DNA of 64,000 nucleotides from Lutjanus erythropterus (taxonomy: Eukaryota > Chordata > Actinopteri > Lutjaniformes > Lutjanidae), in assembly GCA_020091685.1 (NCBI GenBank), contig CM034607.1, positions 19,521,221-19,585,220 on the forward strand, given 5' to 3'. Shown one piece after another: positions 59,024 to 64,000 of this stretch. Position 1 is the first letter of the stretch, and every line of letters begins with the position of its first letter. The notes below the pieces were generated by a model that had not been told where the DNA came from, made no database searches, and saw only the letters and a list, made by a program, of their open reading frames with translations. The position numbers and the translations under genes were made by a program.

Positions 59024-59240
59024 TCTTTTATTCTGAAGAGTGTGCCTGCTCACTTCCGCTTGTATCCTAGTTATTTCGCGCGGACTTAACAGAGCTCAGT
59101 ACAGACCACCAGGCGCACCGGCAGCCCCCGTCTCTGCTGACTCAGTGCCTTACCAGCAGTCCCTTCACCCCGAGATAACAGCATCCAGCAACCGACGCAC
59201 ATCCTCCGGCCAACCCGCTCCGACACCACCGCATACAGAA

Positions 59241-59259
59241 ATGGCTAAGACCGCAATCG
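59241..59259 (+). CDS. stmn2: Stathmin-2 (SCG10), first coding exon
   Basis: ATG GCT AAG ACC GCA ATC G, then a consensus donor GTGAGT. Encodes MAKTAI plus the first base of the next codon. Stathmin-2 begins MAKTA(M/I)AYKEKMKELS in vertebrates, and its first coding exon, as I know it, stops at this point in phase 1 (next codon GCC/GCN for Ala). The RE1 upstream is the hallmark of this gene. Stathmin-2 is a neuronal, Golgi- and growth-cone-anchored phosphoprotein that binds tubulin dimers and destabilises microtubules. Exon 2 (YKEKMKELS.LSLICSCF, the palmitoylated membrane anchor) is not found before 64,000, so the gene runs out of the window. stmn2a and stmn2b cannot be told apart. Only six codons support the call, plus context. 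Confidence 0.72.
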
Positions 59260-60675
59260 GTGAGTTTTACACTCATAATCTCCTTATTTTTTCTAAGATA
59301 ACAGTGGTTTCGCAGGTTTGAGGATGCTGGGAGGCTGTGGCGACACCCATGGCACAAAAGGATGCTGAGGGTGGATGAGAGGGAGCGGCCAAACTCCTCT
59401 GCAAGTCCTTAAAATTATTAAGTTGCATAACTGAGGCGTCATTAATTGAATTTTCCTCTTCTTCAGTCTTTATCTCAGTCATTTTTGTGGCTTTCGGATG
59501 ATCCGAATTCCACATTAGTGCTGATCAGTATGAACCAATTGGGAATTCAGTTTCATATCAGTGACGCATATTTTTTTAAATTCAGTTTAAAGCAAGAAAA
59601 TTAAAGAGATTGAATCAATATCGGCGCAAAAAACATTTTTCTTTCCTGCTCACACAGCAGCATTTGGTCGATGCCTGCCTGCCGCACCTGCCCCTCACTG
59701 CCTGACTCAGAGCCGTGCAGCATAATGCAGCGCCAGCGACCCCACCCAACATCTCCTCCGCTCCCTTCAAAGCAAAGAGGCAGCCTGCCGCTGTGCTCTG
59801 CTCTGCTCTGCTCTCTCCACGCAGGGTGTGAAGGAATATCTTCACCGTGACCAATCTCCTTATAAAAACTGGGCCATCTTATGTAGCTGTTAGTGTGTAA
59901 AGCTGCTGCTGAACCAATTTTGTGGGTGACCGCTAAAGGCATGAATGAGAGAGATGGGGAGGGGGGGGGGAGAGAAAAAAGAACAGCATCCTTTTCCAGA
60001 ATTGCTTTGCAGTCGAGGGAAGAATTTACGACTGGCGATGAAAATGAATGTCGTCTCAGGAAGATCAGACTCCAATCCTATTAGAGAGGTTATAGACTGT
60101 GAATGTGGCCTATTATGTTCTATAACTGTATTATTATTATTAGGCCACAATGGTGGAAATATATGGAGAAATAAAACGAGACTGCGTGTTCGAGCAATTG
60201 GTGGGCACTGTTTCTGTGTCAACCTTTGATTTTTCCACATGAAGGCTTCATTTATTTGTGGATTTGAATGTTGAAACATATCACTTTCCTACAGCCATAT
60301 CTAACATTAATGAAAGTTTGTTTTAAGGGTATTTAAAGTGAAATGGTAGAAATTTATGGAGAATTAACAGTGAGATTGCATGTTTTAGCAGTTAGTAGGC
60401 TTTTGATTTTCCACATCAAGGCCTTATATGTTGTATTTATTGGTGGGTTAGAATACTTAAACCTCTGAGCTGTCTTAGGCCTACATTAAGAAGTGTGTTT
60501 ATCTTAAGGGCATTTAAAGTGCAGTGTGTGTGGCCAGTCTAGGAGGTAGTGTTTGTTTTCTGGTTGACTAGGCCCTTGATGGATGAAGGGGCATGCAGAC
60601 AGACAGACAGCACTGAGGGTCCTGGTGTCTGCGCTGAGGGACATCTAAACCTTGACTGTTAGCTCTATATTTATT

Positions 60676-60745
60676 CCCCTCTCCTCCTCCTCCTCCTCCA
60701 CCTCCTCCTCTTCCTCCTCCTCTACCGCCTCCTCTCCTCTCCTCC
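60676..60745. repeat. (CTC)n / (TCC)n tract
   Basis: About 70 bp of near-perfect CTC trinucleotides with a few interruptions. It makes a spurious poly-Ser frame. Confidence 0.9.
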
Positions 60746-61905
60746 ATGATTTGAGCTGTGGACAGGCAGAATGGGATGGGCAGGGTGCAGACACTCAGGG
60801 AGAAAGCATGCCAGTCAGCGCCCAGCAGGGCATTGAGTTCATGGCGGGTTGCTTAATATTTTAGGAATGCATTTAAGGACTAAAAGCAGGGCTGCACAGT
60901 TATTCAAAATATTATCAAAACCGCAATATTCAAGCTGGAATTTTTGGATAGAGGTAAAATGTGCGACAAAACAGCATTATGACGTTCTGTAGCACTGCAG
61001 AGATACCTTGGCCTACAAATCTTGTTCTAGAACTAGACAAACATCATATCATCATGATTTTATTAGGTTTTTTGTTTTCTGAAAATGTAAATTGTGATGC
61101 AAAAATTATCATTCCTACTAATTGTGAAGCATATGGCAATTACTTTTTTTTTTTTTTACAATATTGTGTAGACCTAACTAAAAAGGCAGGATTAATACCC
61201 CTGTCGTATGTGCATTTGTTGTTTTTTCATTCTTTTGAGGAAAGCTAAAGATATAGACACCCTAAAGCCTCTATGTTACAGATCTATCAACTGTCCCACT
61301 GACAAACTCGTGCTCAGGGCCACTCCTGTGTGCATTAAGGCCTCTAAGCACTTCTTTTCCTGATCCTTATCATAGCACACTTGTCATATCCAATTAGGTG
61401 TGGCCATTCAGCTGCTTCCCTAAAAATCAATTCCTGAAGCTTCTCAGGCCATCGAACCATCAATTTTCAAGCTAGTCATGTACAAAATTCAGCTGTATAT
61501 ATTTCTCATGTTATCATCTGCATTGCCATTGTTGTAATGGCCCCGTGTGCGCATAAAGCTCCTGAGTCTCCCGGACCCATAATTCATCCTGATTTATCAC
61601 TGGATCCCATCGATCAATGCGGCACACTCCCATTACTGGTTCAGATGACTGTTGCTCTTTAAAGGAGGAGGTGACATCAATCCAGCAGTTGTGATGGTGC
61701 GGCCATATGCTCATGATCTGTTTGTCACTGGTGATAATCAGCATCTGGGTGAGATGGTTCAGACGTTTTTGTGTGGTAATTTGACAAATTTGATTTTCTC
61801 TGATATTCTCATGTTGTATAGCAGATTCTGGACATTTCACACTCCATTTTTTTTTTTAGATATTTGGCAGTGGCGCAGTATCATTCTGCATGTTTAATAA
61901 ACTGA

Positions 61906-63020
61906 TCTGGAGCTGAAACAATTAATCAGTCCACTATTTTAATAATAGGTGAATCATTTTAGTCATTTTTCAAGCATAAATGCCAAAAATTCTCTTGTTG
62001 CAGCTACGCAGTTGTGAGGGTTGGCTGATTTTCTAGGTTTTATGTGACATTAAACTGAACATCTGTCTTTTTTGGAGTGATTATCAGACAAAGCAAGAGA
62101 TTTAAAGGCCTCACCACTGATCTCCATAGATGGGCCTGGGGTGCGGTTGATAGCAGGCCACTATTATGATCGGTCAATTATTCAAGTAATTTTTCAAGCA
62201 AATTGCCCCCAAATTCTCTTGTGACAGCTTCTGCTTAATAAACTGAGCATCTATGGGGCTTTTAAATGATTGTCAGACACAACAAAATATTTGAAGTCAT
62301 CACTGATATGAGTATTTGCATGATTATCTGCCATTTTATGAACCAAAAGATTTGTTTATTCATTGAAAGTGATTTTTAGTTGCAGCCCTACATCGATCTC
62401 CTTGGACGGACACAGGGTGTGGTTGATAGCTGGTTACTATTTTGATTATAGGGCTATCATTAAAGTCATTTTTAAATTAAAAATGACAGAGATTCTCTTG
62501 ATGCAGCTTCTCATGATTATTCACTTACAGCTTTGGGCTTTTAAATAAGCATAACAAGACATCACCACAGGATTTAGGAAACTGACATGGGTATATTTAC
62601 AAATCTCTGGCATTTTCGAGACCAAAAACTTTATCACTTAATTGAAAATGAGCTTGAGTTGCTGCCCTGCACTGATCTCCTTGAATGGACACAGGGTGTG
62701 GTCAAAAGTAGGCCACTGTTTTGATCATCGGACAACCATTTATGTCGTTTTCCAAGCAAAAATGACAAAATTGTCTTTTAAAAACTTATCAGTTATGAGG
62801 ATTTGTTGCTTTTCTTGGTTTTATGTTATACTAAAAAGAATATCTTTGAGTTTTGAAATGATTGTCAGACAAAACAAGATATATGAAGACATCACCCTGG
62901 GCTTTGAGACGGATGTTTTCTCAAATTTGTAAGTGAAAAAATGTATTGATCAATTCAAAATGATCTTTAGTCACAGCCCTACATCAGTCTCCTTGGATGG
63001 ATACAGGGTGGAGTTAAAGA
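61906..63020 (+). repeat. Tandem array, about 280-bp unit, built from family D MITE sequence
   Basis: The landmark 'tctccttggatggacacagg' (with variants) recurs at about 62,119, 62,395, 62,674 and 62,985, giving spacings of 276, 279 and 311 bp. Each unit also carries 'aggccactattttgatcat', 'aaatgacaaaattctctt'-like, 'gattgtcagacaaaacaag'-like, 'gaagacatcacc' and a 'gttgcagccctacat' junction. The last blocks are family D termini. A first, partial unit starts at about 61,906. Confidence 0.8.
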
Positions 63021-64000
63021 AAAACTTGCCAGCAGCCCATCCCTCCTCCAGCAAATGACTGGACCTGCCCACGGTCATCTGGGTACCACAAGGTTTCCTT
63101 TAATAGCCAATTTTGCCGTAATAATACCTTCATGATTTTGCCCTGCTGTAAAGGGCCTGTATGATGCCAAACCCATTCTGCTGCTGGGTTATAGGAGCCA
63201 GGAGGACAGAAAACTCATATATGCAGGGTCACATTCAGACAATAGTTTGCTCATAGCCATTTAAACATTGTTTTTCATATATTTTGAGCAAAAAAACACA
63301 AAATCTTTTGCTAATTGTTTGCCATTCTCTTTCTAAATTCTTATAGTGGGGATTTGGGCCTTTAAGAGGAAAAAGAAGGAGGATGAAGAGTGTGGTTGAT
63401 AGAAATAAAGGAAGAAAAGTACCAAACTGAGGTGTGGTGGTGGTTCGTGCAAAATTGAATCTCCCAGAAGGAGATGCAGGGAGTGTAGGAGAAAAATGGA
63501 GGCAGATATGAAAAAACTGGGATCGAGAGGGAGAATACATCAGCAACAGATGAAACGACGGAGGCTTGGGGGATGCAGAGGGTGCTGGTGAAGAAGAGGG
63601 ATGCTTGCGGGGGAGGAGGTACAGTAGATATTGATGATCTGTGCTCTTTGGCTGATGGATTGAAAAAGGAAGTGCAGGCTGTGAGTCTGTGGTCGGGACA
63701 GGAGGAGGATGCAGAGCTGACTGGTTGAAACCAGCCTGCTGGAGTGGAGAGGAGTGGGAACATTAAAGTGATGTCGTCGTGTCTGTCTGGAATTATTTTG
63801 TCTCATCTCAGATTGACAGAAGAACCTGACCCAGCAGCACGGTTGAAACGCAGCCAGTATCTTTGAACAGATGCTGGTGTTTGGACGCTTCCCTGCTGTG
63901 GAGTGTCATTCTGGATCATTTGTCATTTTTATGTGTCTGATCCGCCGGGGATGAGCTTATTACTACAGAAGGAGCAGATCTTTTTCTCTCAGGAGAAATA

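Larger units (their letters stand above)
59260..64000 (+). other. Start of stmn2 intron 1
   Basis: At least 4.7 kb without a recognisable exon. It contains a (CTCTG)n tract near 59,790-59,815, the (CTC)n tract, the MITE-derived tandem array and a purine-rich stretch at about 63,350-63,600. In human STMN2 intron 1 is also very large. Confidence 0.6.

Noticed and set aside
59040-59321. 93-codon plus-strand frame covering the stmn2 5' UTR
   Set aside because: It begins at a GTG, not an ATG, and reads through the donor. Only the MAKTAI part fits a known protein.
60652-60864. Poly-Ser frame
   Set aside because: Product of the (CTC)n trinucleotide tract.
63235-63806. Three overlapping minus-strand frames (88-133 codons)
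   Set aside because: A purine-rich plus strand keeps them open; the Ser/Pro/Phe-rich translations have no recognisable domain.
1-64000. CRISPR arrays, operons, rRNA, phage-type or retroviral/LTR elements
   Set aside because: Looked for and not seen. Gene structure and repeats are those of a vertebrate nuclear genome, and the only autonomous element I can support is the L1.

Overview
The window looks like nuclear DNA of a teleost fish, probably a percomorph. It has compact GT-AG introns, an AT-rich non-coding background, and dispersed repeats that I recognise from memory as common in spiny-rayed fishes. It also has a complete L1-type LINE and two recognisable vertebrate genes. There is nothing bacterial: no operons, no CRISPR and no dense coding.

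Positions 1-29,500 are almost gene-free. They hold old repeats, microsatellites, a tRNA-Thr-like relic (16,002-16,072), an unusual cluster of perfect hairpins (3,191-3,460), an octamer/homeobox-motif cluster (5,235-5,344), one weak exon candidate on the minus strand (22,701-22,950) and several inverted-repeat (foldback) elements.

Positions 30,447-47,012 (minus strand) carry a complete y+LAT-type amino-acid transporter light chain (SLC7 family, slc7a6/slc7a7-like). I reconstructed 11 coding exons giving 490 residues. A likely non-coding first exon lies near 53,911-54,070. The intron between coding exons 4 and 5 holds a same-strand full-length L1 (36,300-42,265). Its ORF1 and ORF2 are both open, it has a poly(A) tail and a perfect 14-bp target-site duplication. 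The intron between coding exons 2 and 3 holds a second passenger: an intronless mRNA-like unit with an open 142-codon reading frame for a small membrane/coiled-coil protein, followed by AATAAA and a (TTCAA)n tail.

Positions 47,013-57,600 are the 5' side of the transporter and the gap between two divergent genes. They are rich in hAT-like MITEs. One 1,514-bp element has a TTAA duplication and sits inside such a MITE, so the pre-insertion site can be read directly.

Positions 57,636-64,000 (plus strand) contain the 5' end of a stathmin-2 (SCG10) gene. There is a REST/NRSF-type RE1 element, a TATA-like box, a 5' UTR, the first coding exon (MAKTAI plus one base) and the start of a large intron. 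That intron contains a (CTC)n tract and a four-copy tandem array built from MITE sequence. The transporter and stmn2 are arranged head to head. Only stmn2 is expected to be neuron-restricted, through the RE1.
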